From Isotricha intestinalis (taxonomy: Eukaryota; Ciliophora; Litostomatea; Vestibuliferida; Isotrichidae), in NCBI GenBank assembly GCA_023807065.1, contig JAJJLU010003907.1:1-24869 (forward strand): a DNA stretch of 24,869 nucleotides, in the 5' to 3' direction. This document shows positions 16,994 through 24,869 of the stretch, in pieces; the stretch's first letter is position 1; each line of letters opens with the position of its first letter. The translations under genes were made by a program, and so were the position numbers. The notes beneath the pieces are model-generated. The model did not search any database. It was not told the DNA's origin and saw only the letters and a list, made by a program, of their open reading frames with translations.

Positions 16994-19861
16994 CTAATTA
17001 AAAATTATATGTGGACATTCACTTATAATAATATTTCTATCTTCTTTAGAAATATTATTTAAAAGCATTTTAACTTCAAAAATATTATTATTTTTTCCAA
17101 TATAAAGACCAATTTTTCTCATACCATCAATAGTAATTGTATTAAAAATTAAATTTAAACTAATTAAACTTTTATTAACTCTAATAGCTTTACTTATATC
17201 TTCAGCATTATTATCATTTAATCCAATATTTTTAATTTCTAAAATCGCTAAATTTTTATTGAATTTTAAATATTCTTTTAAATTTTTAAATGCATTTTCA
17301 TTATTTTTATTATCACCACAACTTAAATGCCTTAAACTTTTATTTACTCTTAAAGCAGAAATTATAATATCAATTCCTTTATTTGAAAAATAATTTCCAC
17401 TAAAAGAAAAGAATAATAAAGATTTATTTTTTCTTAACATTTCATTTATTTTTTCAGCACAATCATCAATTAATTCACAATAATTAACCATTAAATATTC
17501 TAAAGTTCGATTATTCTTTATTAAAGAATTACAAATAAATTTCATTCCTTTTGCTCCAATTTTATTTGAAGCTAAATTTAAATGTTTTAAAGTATTATTA
17601 TTTGTTAAAAATTCTCCTATTTTTTCAGCACCAATTGGACCAAATTTATTAGATTGAATTTTAATAAGTTTTATTCTAGAATCTAATTCAAGCAAACGAT
17701 TAAATAATATTATAATATCATCATCTTTAATTTCATTATCATTTAAAATTAATTGTGTTAAATTTGGAAGTGAAAGTAAACAATTCATTAAACTAATATT
17801 AATTTTATTATGAGCTAAATCTAATATTTTAAGATTAGGATTAATAGGTTTAAATTTAAAAACAAATTTTTGATTTTCAATAAGAAATCTAATTGATTTC
17901 ATTATTTTATTGTTTTCTCCTCCATTAATCATTCTCATAATAGCATCTTTACTCATTTTATTACCATAAAATTTAATTTCACAACACCAATCAAATAAAC
18001 TAAAAGTATTATCATCAATATCAGTACATAAATTAGAGCAAAAGTTTAATTTAATAAAATTTTTATTTTCTTTTAAAGAAGAAGATAAAGCTCTTAAACC
18101 TAAATTTGAAATTTTATTATTTTCAATATTTAATTCCATTAAATTTTTATTTTCTTTTAAACCTTCTGCAATATATTTAACACCTTCATCTAAAATTTGA
18201 TTAGAATTAATCATTAATCTTTGTAAACCAATTGATTCACTTAAGCTTTTTCCTAAATATAATGAACCTTCAGGATCAATATAATTATGTCCTAAATGAA
18301 CTCTTTTTAAACTTGCTTTTGGTAATATTTTTTCTGATAATATTTTAATTCCTTTTGTTCTTATTTTATTTTGATCAAAATTTAATTCTTCAATAGTAAT
18401 ATTATTAAATAATGAAGAAGATAATATTTCAATATCTTCATCATTTAAATTACATTGACTCATTGATATTCTCTTTATATATTTATTTTTTGCTATTCCT
18501 GTTGAAAGAGTTTCAATTCCATTTCCTGATAATGAAGTATTATTTGTAAAAAAAATAGATTCTATATTTTGATTATTTAATAATATATTATTTAAATAAT
18601 AATAATTTTCACCATATATATCAAAAGGATAAAAATCTATTATTTTTATATTATTTAATTTTTCACAGTTTATAAAAAATTCTTTTTGCTCTTCTAAAGT
18701 TATTCTTCCTGATATTGCAAATATTTGATTTGTAAAATGTGTTTTTAAAAAACGAGAATATTCAACTAATCCTTCATGAGATAAAATATTTATTGAAAAA
18801 TCTAATTTAATAAACTTATCATATGGTGTTTCTTTTAATATATTACAAAATTCAATTAAACCTTTATTTGTAATATAATTATTTTTAAAAGATATTTTTT
18901 TTATTGATTTATTTTCATATAAACTTTTTGCTAAGAATATTATTCCTTTATCTACTATTTTATTTCCTGATAAATTTAATTTTTCAATAGAATTATTTTT
19001 AAAAATTCCTTTTGATAAAATTTCAGCTGATTTATCTCCTATATAATTTTGAGATAAATTTATTTTTTTTAAAGTACAATTTTCTTTAGAAATTAAATCT
19101 GAAATTATCTTAATTCCTTTATCAGAAATTGAATTACATTCCAAATTTAAAATTGAAAGTGGAATTGAAGTTAAAGTTATTATTCCACAATTTGAAAGAT
19201 CTAATCTTTCTAAATGAGAAATATTATTTTCAAATTTATTTCCTTTTATCATTCTTCCATTTAAATAAAATTCTGTTATATTTTTATGATTGTTTAAATA
19301 ATTTTGTAATAAATTCATTGTTTCTTCATCATCAAAACAACAATTTAAAAATTGAATTTCATGAATTTGAGATTCATTATTTTTATTTAAACCTTCAATG
19401 ACTCTTTTTATTATTTCTCTTTCATACATTTTATCATGATATTTAATTTGAATTTTAAGTGAATGAGTTTTAAAATTTATTTTTGTTAAAAAAGTAATGA
19501 AAATATCTAATAATTCAGGATTTAAATATTTAATATAGAAAGAAAGAAAAATAAATTGTTGTTTTAAAGAAATTTTTCTTAATAATTTATTTAAATATGA
19601 TGAATTTTTTAAAGTATTTGAAAGTCTTAATGATAATTGAGTTAATGTTGGTGTTTCTACTATAAATTGAGATAATTGTTTAATTGATTCATCATCAATA
19701 TCATATGATGTAAAATCTAAAGAAAAATTTTGTGGGATATATGTTTCATTACTATTTAAATCACCTTTAAAAAATTTTTGAATATATATTAAATTTTGGT
19801 AACTTTTTTCAGAATTTTTAATCAATTTTGTCTTTTTTAAAGTATTTAATAAACTATGCAT
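16994..19861 (-). CDS. Long RI-type leucine-rich-repeat protein
   Basis: A 955-residue protein consisting almost wholly of ribonuclease-inhibitor/NLRC3-type LRRs of about 28 residues. Examples are LKKINLSQNYIGDKSAEIL, then IEKLNLSGNKIVDKGIIFLA and LKHLNLASNKIGAKGMKFI. Repeats run from about residue 160 to 940, with less regular stretches around 330-420 and 600-690. The first 160 residues are helical and carry weaker repeats. There is no NACHT, kinase, F-box, signal peptide or TM segment. A cytosolic, horseshoe-shaped protein-binding scaffold is likely; the partner is unknown. It is the first of three minus-strand genes in tandem, 94 bp before the pepsin-like gene. The stop is TAG. Confidence 0.9.
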   Translation of the reverse strand: MHSLLNTLKKTKLIKNSEKSYQNLIYIQKFFKGDLNSNETYIPQNFSLDFTSYDIDDESIKQLSQFIVETPTLTQLSLRLSNTLKNSSYLNKLLRKISLKQQFIFLSFYIKYLNPELLDIFITFLTKINFKTHSLKIQIKYHDKMYEREIIKRVIEGLNKNNESQIHEIQFLNCCFDDEETMNLLQNYLNNHKNITEFYLNGRMIKGNKFENNISHLERLDLSNCGIITLTSIPLSILNLECNSISDKGIKIISDLISKENCTLKKINLSQNYIGDKSAEILSKGIFKNNSIEKLNLSGNKIVDKGIIFLAKSLYENKSIKKISFKNNYITNKGLIEFCNILKETPYDKFIKLDFSINILSHEGLVEYSRFLKTHFTNQIFAISGRITLEEQKEFFINCEKLNNIKIIDFYPFDIYGENYYYLNNILLNNQNIESIFFTNNTSLSGNGIETLSTGIAKNKYIKRISMSQCNLNDEDIEILSSSLFNNITIEELNFDQNKIRTKGIKILSEKILPKASLKRVHLGHNYIDPEGSLYLGKSLSESIGLQRLMINSNQILDEGVKYIAEGLKENKNLMELNIENNKISNLGLRALSSSLKENKNFIKLNFCSNLCTDIDDNTFSLFDWCCEIKFYGNKMSKDAIMRMINGGENNKIMKSIRFLIENQKFVFKFKPINPNLKILDLAHNKINISLMNCLLSLPNLTQLILNDNEIKDDDIIILFNRLLELDSRIKLIKIQSNKFGPIGAEKIGEFLTNNNTLKHLNLASNKIGAKGMKFICNSLIKNNRTLEYLMVNYCELIDDCAEKINEMLRKNKSLLFFSFSGNYFSNKGIDIIISALRVNKSLRHLSCGDNKNNENAFKNLKEYLKFNKNLAILEIKNIGLNDNNAEDISKAIRVNKSLISLNLIFNTITIDGMRKIGLYIGKNNNIFEVKMLLNNISKEDRNIIISECPHIIFN

Positions 19862-20205
19862 TTTAAAAATATAAAATAATATTATTTATTAAATAATTTA
19901 AAGATAAAAATTTATAATGAATATCAAAAATATTATATTGAATTACTTTATTTAAATTATTTGCCCGGTAAACTATTATTTTATATTAAAATAAAGAAAG
20001 AAACTCAATTATTTTTTAATTCTCTTTTTTAATCTTTGTTTATACTTATTATAACATATATATATCATTAATAAATTTTTTTTTTTTTATTAAATGATTT
20101 TGTTTTATTGTCTTTTTACTTTTCTTCTTTTTATTTGTATAAAAATAATATTCAATTGTTTTAAAAATTGATTTATTTCTTAAAGATTCATAAAAAAAAT
20201 TTAGA
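19862..20205. other. Spacer between LRR gene and tRNA
   Basis: Contains the upstream flank of the LRR gene and the poly-T terminator of the tRNA. No protein-like frame was seen. Confidence 0.5.
20192..20199 (-). terminator. Pol III terminator of the tRNA gene
   Basis: A run of eight T on the minus strand, 6 nt after the discriminator base, is the usual RNA polymerase III stop. Confidence 0.75.
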
Positions 20206-20280
20206 TGCTGAAGGAGGGACTTGAACCCTCGACCCTTGGCTCATAAGACCAAAGCTCTAACCATACTGAGCTACCCCAGC
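20206..20280 (-). tRNA. tRNA with UAU anticodon (Ile by anticodon, body Met-like)
   Basis: Minus strand, 75 nt, no intron, no encoded CCA. The acceptor stem GCTGGGG/CTTCAGC has two G-U pairs. The D arm is GCTC-AGTATGGTTA-GAGC and the anticodon stem TTGGT/GCCAA has loop CTTATGA, giving anticodon UAU. The variable loop is GGGTC, the T arm GAGGG-TTCAAGT-CCCTC and the discriminator A. The A box (TAGCTCAGT..GG) and B box (GGTTCAAGTCC) are intact. UAU reads AUA (Ile), a very common codon here. The base after the anticodon is G37 rather than the A37 expected (t6A) for tRNAs reading ANN codons. The rest of the molecule recalls elongator tRNA-Met, whose loop is CTCATAA. It may be a tRNA-Met-derived variant or a tRNA pseudogene. 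Confidence 0.85.
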
Positions 20281-20616
20281 TCTTAATATTTTAAACTAAT
20301 TTATATTTATATATTTCACTTTATAATTTTAAGAAAAAATTAATATCAAAGTTTTGTTTTATTTTCTTATAATATATAAAATTTTTATTTTTATATTAAT
20401 CCTTTTAAATTAAAAAATTTCATTATTTTAACATTTAAAAAATTAATAATTTTTAAAATTTAAAAAGTTTTTAAATAATATTAAAATTTTAAGTTGATTG
20501 ATTTTAATTGATTAAATCAAATGAAATAATTTTATCAAATAAATCTGGGTTGATATGAAAATTATTAGAAAAATATATTAGGATGATTATTTTATGAAAA
20601 TTTTTATATATTAAAA
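20281..20616. other. Spacer upstream of tRNA
   Basis: AT-rich with no recognisable gene or repeat. Confidence 0.45.
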
Positions 20617-20844
20617 TTAAAATTCCCCAACATTTTTAGAAATACAATTAATTTGAATAATCTCATCTTTTCAAGGAAAAAATAAGTTTTCATTAATTAA
20701 ATCTCATTTTAAACAACCAAAAATCAACTTCAAATCTTTATTTTTCTTTAAATCATATATTTTAGGAGTTCTTTCCCATCTTATTAAAATATAATTAGTT
20801 AAATTATTATTATTATTTTCAAAATCACATAATTTTAAATTCAT
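20617..20844 (-). pseudogene. 75-codon frame interrupted by two TGA
   Basis: Minus strand from ATG 20844 (MNLKLCDFENNNNNLTNY) through ILIRWERTPKIYDLKKNK to LIFGCLK, TGA, DLINENLFFP, TGA, KDEIIQINC, then a short end before TAA (20617-20619). Apart from the two TGAs the frame is clean and protein-like. Trp would fit both sites. The genuine Trp codon in the same frame is TGG and intact neighbours use TGG, so two nonsense mutations are more likely than recoding. The exact reading of the last ten codons is less sure. The family is not recognised. Confidence 0.4.
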
Positions 20845-20879
20845 AATCAATTAAAAAATTCTACTATTATAAAACTATA

Positions 20880-21266
20880 TATTTTAAACTATATTATTTT
20901 CAAGTAAATATGTTACTGCTTTTATTAATTGATACTATTAAAGATATTATTATTTTCTCATATAAACATTTTAGATTTTCTTCTATTATTTCCAATAAGT
21001 TTTTTTCTTTATATTCAAATATTAAATATAAGTTTTAATTCTATAATTCACTATATTTTTATGATTCACTAATTTTTTACTCTTTCTAATTCTCTTTCCA
21101 TTTTTTTTTTATTATTTCTTCTTTAATCTTTAAAATTTTTTATTGTTTTCTTGTATAATCTTTTATATTTTATACATTCCTCTCCTATCATCTTTTCTAT
21201 TTCATATTTATTTTCTATTCTTAGAATATTTTCAATTATTTGTTTTATATTTTTAATTAAATCCAT
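20880..21266 (-). pseudogene. Decayed coiled-coil gene
   Basis: Minus strand from ATG 21266. A clean start of 47 codons (MDLIKNIKQIIENILRIENK, then YEIEKMIGEECIKYKRLYKK) ends in TAA at 21123. The same frame continues KKKMERELERVKN to TAG. Shifted frames then give VNHKNIVNYRIKTYI and LLEIIEENLKCLYEKII, then SLIVSINKSSNIFT. It is either a remnant of a longer protein or a 47-residue helical protein followed by junk. The family is unknown. Confidence 0.35.
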
Positions 21267-21360
21267 ATTTATTTAATTTTTTTTGGAAAAAATATTCTGA
21301 AAAAAAAATATTTTTTATTTTTATTCATTAAAGATAAATAATATAAAAATTAATTTAAAT

Positions 21361-21996
21361 TCAATTTTTTTTAATATTTGAATTACTTATACTTGAAGTT
21401 AAATTTGAAGTAATTTCATTTTTATATATATTTAATTCATAATAAATATTATTATTAAGATTTTTTTTTAAACAAATGTTATTCGGATTTTTCCTAATAC
21501 CAAGTAAATTTTGAGAAAAAAAAGATAAAGATTTCATATTTTGCGATTTAACAATTTTTTTTTGATGATTTAATTCTATTTTTGAATTTGAATTAAAAGG
21601 AAAAATATTTTTATATCTATAAGATGCACTATTACTTCTATTATTATTATGCAATGAATATTTAGATAATTTTTCAAAATAAAATTCACTATCTCTTTTT
21701 TTATTTCTTATTTTATATAAAATTCTATTTTGATTTATTCTTTTTGTTAAGAAATTATTTAAATTGTTTGAAATATATTTTTCATTTAATTTAAATTTAA
21801 TTTTCTCAAAATTTTTTTTAAAAATATTTGATTGACTTTTTGAACTAATTGAATTTATTATTAAAGAATTTGTTAAGGAATCTCTAAAAGAATTTGGATA
21901 AAAAATATGATTTATTTTCCTTCCGTTAATAGGTTTTTTATCATTATTATTTTCTTTGACAAATAATTTAATAGATTTTTCTTTCTTTAATTTCAT
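21361..21996 (-). CDS. Small basic Ser/Asn-rich protein, unknown
   Basis: A 211-residue, Lys/Asn/Ser-rich protein of high pI. No domain, signal peptide or TM segment was recognised. The start MKLKKEKSIKLFVKENNND is basic. A segment NSLIINSISSKSQSNIFKKN and the end TSNLTSSISNSNIKKN look unstructured; only about residues 62-110 (FEKIKFKLNEKYISNNLNN) could fold as helix. It is the only gene in the window that stops with TGA. In composition it resembles the unstructured N-terminus of the coiled-coil protein at 4702-6561. It may be a small cytoskeleton-associated protein or a truncated gene. Confidence 0.65.
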   Translation of the reverse strand: MKLKKEKSIKLFVKENNNDKKPINGRKINHIFYPNSFRDSLTNSLIINSISSKSQSNIFKKNFEKIKFKLNEKYISNNLNNFLTKRINQNRILYKIRNKKRDSEFYFEKLSKYSLHNNNRSNSASYRYKNIFPFNSNSKIELNHQKKIVKSQNMKSLSFFSQNLLGIRKNPNNICLKKNLNNNIYYELNIYKNEITSNLTSSISNSNIKKN

Positions 21997-22099
21997 TAAA
22001 AAAAAATTTGAAATTTTAAAAAGAAATAACCAAAATAATAATTATTAATAATTAAAAAGAAATTTTTTTCAAGTTATAAACAAGTGATTGACATTTAAA

Positions 22100-22724
22100 T
22101 CTTTTCTTTTAATGATGAAAGTAAAATAGAAAATTTCAAAATAGAAGATTAAAATTTAAGAAAAAATTTAGATTTTAAATCTAATATGAAAAATATTTAA
22201 ATCTAAAAATAGAAAATGAAAAATAACCTCAATTAATTGAAAATAGAAAATATCAAAACCAAAAAAAAACAATTGAAGAAGTCAATCAAAAGAAACTTTG
22301 TTTAAAATTATATGATAATAATAATTATGTAAATAAAAAAAATAATGAAGATTAATATGATTAAGAAAAATATAATTTTCTGAATTAGAAAATACTAAAG
22401 ATTTAATAATTATTTTCAATTAAAAAAAAAAGAAGAAAGAAAAAATATTTAGAGAATATGAAAATATTCTTTCAATGGATAATATATTTAATAAAAATAA
22501 AAAAAGGGAAATGAAAAGTATTTGGAAAAAATACATTCAAAGTCAATGAGAAAATAATTAGTTAATTACATATGATTTTTATCTTCTTTAAATAATTATA
22601 ATAATGGAATTGATAAAAGAAGTATTTCATTACCTCTATATAGAACTCAAACTGAAGGAATAAAATTAAAAAATAGATTGAGAAACAGTTATTTTTCTAT
22701 TTTTGGTTTATTAGATAATTTGTA
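22100..22724 (+). pseudogene. Decayed hydrophilic gene, about 200 codons
   Basis: Plus-strand pieces: FNDESKIENFKIED, TAA, NLRKNLDFKSNMKN. After a shift: PQLIENRKYQNQKKTIEEVN, then KLCLKLYDNNNYVNKKNNED, interrupted by TAA, TAA and TAG. A third piece is REYENILSMDNIFNKNKKRE, then WKKYIQSQ, TGA. A final piece reads SLNNYNNGIDKRSISLPLYR and ends with SYFSIFGLLDNL before TAA (about 22722). Many of the in-frame TAA/TAG codons lie where Gln would fit. It was probably a coiled-coil or unstructured protein; the family is unknown. Confidence 0.5.
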
Positions 22725-23088
22725 AATGAAAATAAAGATAAATTTTTATAAAGTTTTATTTATATTTAAAAACGGATTTTCCTAATTTATTTGTCAAATA
22801 AACTTCAAATTTTTTTTTTCAATAAATTATTTATTTATTTATTTGCATATTGATATAATTTTATTATTTTGTATATATAGGATATTTTATTAATAATTAA
22901 AGAACATTTATTTTATTTTAAAAATGAAGAATAATAATTATAATGTTTACTCTCATATAAAAAAAATATTAAACTATATTAATAATTGATTAATTTGGAA
23001 TATTTAAAAAATATAAATAATATTCCAAAAACTTAATAATATAAAATTCATAAATAAAAAAATTAAATAAGTAAAAATAAATATTTTA
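22725..23088. other. Spacer 3' of gamma-glutamyl hydrolase gene
   Basis: No gene seen. It contains a strong inverted repeat (separate entry) about 60-95 bp past the stop codon of the gene at 23089. Confidence 0.5.
22994..23029. repeat. Inverted repeat with 11-bp perfect arms
   Basis: Arms TTTGGAATATT (22994-23004) and AATATTCCAAA (23019-23029) surround a 14-nt A/T loop. It would form a hairpin in the 3' UTR of the gamma-glutamyl hydrolase transcript. It could be a 3'-end processing signal, a small element end, or chance. Confidence 0.5.
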
Positions 23089-24024
23089 TTATTCCCTTTT
23101 ATTATCTTTATAAAAAGTATAAGTATTCATTTCATAATCAAAATCTGTGAATTTATTTCCATTAAAAGTATCAATAAAATCATATTTATTATAATCACTT
23201 TGTGAAAATCTTTGATTATTTTTCCTAGCTTCATTAACAAAAAACATAGCAATTAATTGACTTCTTTTAATAGTATCCATAGTTTGTTTATTTTTATATC
23301 TTGGATGTCTTATATAAGGAGCTTTTTCAGGATGAAATTGCATTCCATAAATTTTAAATTTATCTTTATTTTTACTTTCAATTGAACCTACAAACTTTTT
23401 CCCATCTCTATCATAACCATATGATGTTATTATAAAATTTTCATTTAATAATTTATTATTTATAAAATCTTCAGGTATTATTCCTCTATATTGATAAAAT
23501 GGTGTTGTTAATAAATTTTTCATTTCTTCAAAATTTTTAGGCTCAAATAAAGAAAATAATTTTGCTTTGAAACTTTCAGGAATTATTTCTACATTATTTG
23601 CTCTTCTGTTATTATAATCTGATAATAAATTCATATTATTTCCCATAAATGCACTTATTAATAAAAATCCTCTACAAATTCCAAAAATTGGGATTTTTCT
23701 TTCTATAGATTTATCTAAAATATACTTAGCGTTTGATTCCCATAAACTATCTAAACTATTTTTTTTCCTTACTACTCCTGGTAATAATATTCCATTTACT
23801 TTTGATGTTATATCATCTAATTCTTTATGAGAATACCAATGATGAATTAATATTATTTTTGCTCCTTCATCTTCTAACCATCTTACTAAAGCTTCATCTA
23901 ATGTTTCTTTATTATAATTTGTGTAATCATCTGCTGGAGATACTATTCCATAAATTCCAATTACTGGTTTATATTCAATAGATAATTTAAATATAATAAA
24001 AATCAAAATTAATCTTATCTTCAT
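23089..24024 (-). CDS. Secreted/lysosomal gamma-glutamyl hydrolase (peptidase C26)
   Basis: A 311-residue class I glutamine-amidotransferase-fold hydrolase that removes gamma-linked Glu from folyl polyglutamates. A signal peptide (about 1-17, MKIRLILIFIIFKLSIE) is followed by PVIGIYGIVSP, the usual family start. Further landmarks are VRWLEDEGAKIILI (47-60), GILLPG (78-83), the nucleophile elbow PIFGICRGFLLIS (112-124) with Cys117, and GMQFHPEKAPYIRH (227-240) with His231 and Glu233 completing the triad. Length matches the family (about 310-320). One oddity: the usual LPGG loop reads LPGV. It probably acts in lysosome or phagosome; such proteins are multi-copy in ciliates. The stop is TAA. It converges on no neighbour; the antigen gene upstream is on the same strand. 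Confidence 0.93.
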   Translation of the reverse strand: MKIRLILIFIIFKLSIEYKPVIGIYGIVSPADDYTNYNKETLDEALVRWLEDEGAKIILIHHWYSHKELDDITSKVNGILLPGVVRKKNSLDSLWESNAKYILDKSIERKIPIFGICRGFLLISAFMGNNMNLLSDYNNRRANNVEIIPESFKAKLFSLFEPKNFEEMKNLLTTPFYQYRGIIPEDFINNKLLNENFIITSYGYDRDGKKFVGSIESKNKDKFKIYGMQFHPEKAPYIRHPRYKNKQTMDTIKRSQLIAMFFVNEARKNNQRFSQSDYNKYDFIDTFNGNKFTDFDYEMNTYTFYKDNKRE

Positions 24025-24333
24025 AAAATAAATATAAATAAAAAAATATTCAAAAATTTAAAAAATTATTTATAAAAAGTTAAAAAGTTATTGATTCAAA
24101 CAAATAAATATCTCTTGTCTTTATTCTTTTAGAGAGAATTAAATGAGAAGTAAAAATTAATAGTAAAAAAAAAAAAAGTTAATTTATTTATTTTATATAA
24201 TATATATTTTTTCTGAGAATTTTACTTGATTTTTATATTTAGAAAAATATTTTTTAATGAGTATTTTAGATTCTTTTTTGTTTTCAAAAAGAGAAAATCA
24301 TGATTTACATAATAAATTAACTATTAATATGAT
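24025..24333. other. Spacer between hydrolase and surface-antigen genes
   Basis: AT-rich. Only a 26-codon plus-strand frame (ATG 24257 to TAG 24335) is present, and it is not convincing as a gene. Confidence 0.45.
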
Positions 24334-24869
24334 TTAGAACAAAAAGAAAAACAATCCCGCAAAATAGGAAAATTTAATATAACCAGATAATGAATCAGCA
24401 GGAGTAGTACTACTAGGGGTTTCTGCTGGTTTTGTTCCACAAACAGCATCACTCCATTCACAAGTTGCACTTCCAGAATAAGTTTTAGCTGCACAATTAG
24501 CTTCAGAAGGAGTAGCTACATCCCCACAAGAAGCATCCCCAATGCAAGATTCCTCATCCGTTGGATTCCATTTACAACCGGAATTCGCAGAACAAGCAGT
24601 TTTAGTATTTAGAGCACTACAAGTCGCCTCATTTGGATCTGCAGTTTTATTAGCACATGTTCCTGTTGCTGATTCTGCTTGATATTTACATTTTACTGTT
24701 CCTGTAAATGTTTGTTCTTCACAAGCTGTTTTATTTGTATTTGATTTTGCTGAACATACACTTCCTGTATCCCCTGAACATTTTGCTGCATTCCATTGAC
24801 AAGAGGTGTTTGCTGTACAAGTGGCCTCAGGAGTTAATTTTGCACAATCATCATCTTCACAATTGGAAT
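24334..24869 (-). CDS. 3' part of Cys-rich GPI-type surface antigen (partial)
   Basis: Minus strand, entering from beyond the window; 177 codons from 24867 to TAA (24334-24336), no ATG inside. The protein is Cys/Thr/Ala-rich with repeats C...C.W....C: NTSCQWNAAKC, then VKCKYQAESATGTC, then SGCKWNPTDEESC, and SATCEWSDAVC. It ends with a Ser/Thr/Pro spacer (PAETPSSTTPADS) and a hydrophobic tail YIKFSYFAGLFFFLF, the layout of a GPI-attachment signal. This is the pattern of ciliate surface (immobilisation) antigens, the most abundant coat proteins on the cell. G+C is about 42% against 15-20% around it, with codons such as GCG and ACG that are rare elsewhere. The 5' part, repeat number and start are unknown. 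Confidence 0.85.
   Translation of the reverse strand, partial: SNCEDDDCAKLTPEATCTANTSCQWNAAKCSGDTGSVCSAKSNTNKTACEEQTFTGTVKCKYQAESATGTCANKTADPNEATCSALNTKTACSANSGCKWNPTDEESCIGDASCGDVATPSEANCAAKTYSGSATCEWSDAVCGTKPAETPSSTTPADSLSGYIKFSYFAGLFFFLF

Noticed and set aside
19129..19401. 90-codon plus-strand frame
   Set aside because: Antisense shadow inside the LRR gene.
23733..23981. 82-codon Leu-rich plus-strand frame
   Set aside because: Antisense shadow inside the gamma-glutamyl hydrolase gene.
24257..24337. 26-codon plus-strand frame
   Set aside because: Too short, no recognisable feature, overlaps the stop of the antigen gene.
1..24869. Ciliate code with UAA/UAG = Gln
   Set aside because: Intact genes of 200-955 codons contain no in-frame TAA/TAG, use CAA for Gln, and end in TAA or TAG.
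1..24869. CRISPR arrays, telomere repeats, complete transposons
   Set aside because: None seen by eye: no regular spaced repeats, no tandem telomeric units, no transposase or reverse transcriptase frame.

Overview
This is a very AT-rich eukaryotic window (roughly 15-20% G+C in the lines I counted). Genes are mostly intron-free and hydrophilic, with many Asn and Lys residues. Gene content points to a ciliate: a two-TM membrane protein opening with a DIFGK...NINGKKKYKT signature, a Cys/Trp-repeat surface antigen with a GPI-type tail, a secreted gamma-glutamyl hydrolase, a membrane-anchored pepsin-like protein, a TLDc protein, a long RI-type LRR protein and several basic coiled-coil proteins. 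Intact genes stop with TAA, TAG and once TGA, and use CAA for Gln and TGG for Trp at the sites I checked. The standard code therefore applies, as in heterotrich or litostome ciliates and unlike Tetrahymena or Paramecium. The lineage is an inference from family resemblance and code, not from a marker gene.

Layout. 1-4400: one intact TLDc gene (552-1649, minus) surrounded by decayed genes, including a Rab GTPase, a 5'-truncated TMEM230-like gene and an unknown gene of about 450 codons. 4700-10150: three cytoskeletal-looking genes; two (8901 minus, 8963 plus) diverge from a 61-bp gap. 10200-10950: a decayed copy of ribosomal protein eL42 and an unidentified remnant. 11241-12500: a BET-like protein with an atypical bromodomain and a good NET/ET domain. 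12700-13140: a decayed membrane protein, possibly PAQR-type. 13447-19861: three minus-strand genes in tandem (two-TM protein, inactive aspartic-protease-like protein, LRR protein). 20206-20280: a tRNA with a UAU anticodon. 20600-22730: decayed frames around one small basic gene. 23089-24024: gamma-glutamyl hydrolase. 24334 to the end: the 3' part of a surface-antigen gene at about 42% G+C.

The most unusual property is how many decayed but still readable genes fill the spacers, which is not typical of a compact ciliate macronuclear genome. Their premature stops often sit where Gln (TAA) or Trp (TGA) would read naturally, as expected from C-to-T and G-to-A mutation. The intact genes, full of homopolymers of the same lengths, are unbroken, which argues against simple sequencing error. 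No operon-like functional system was found. Three proteins (two-TM, pepsin-like, surface antigen) look destined for the cell surface and one (gamma-glutamyl hydrolase) for the lumen or secretion.
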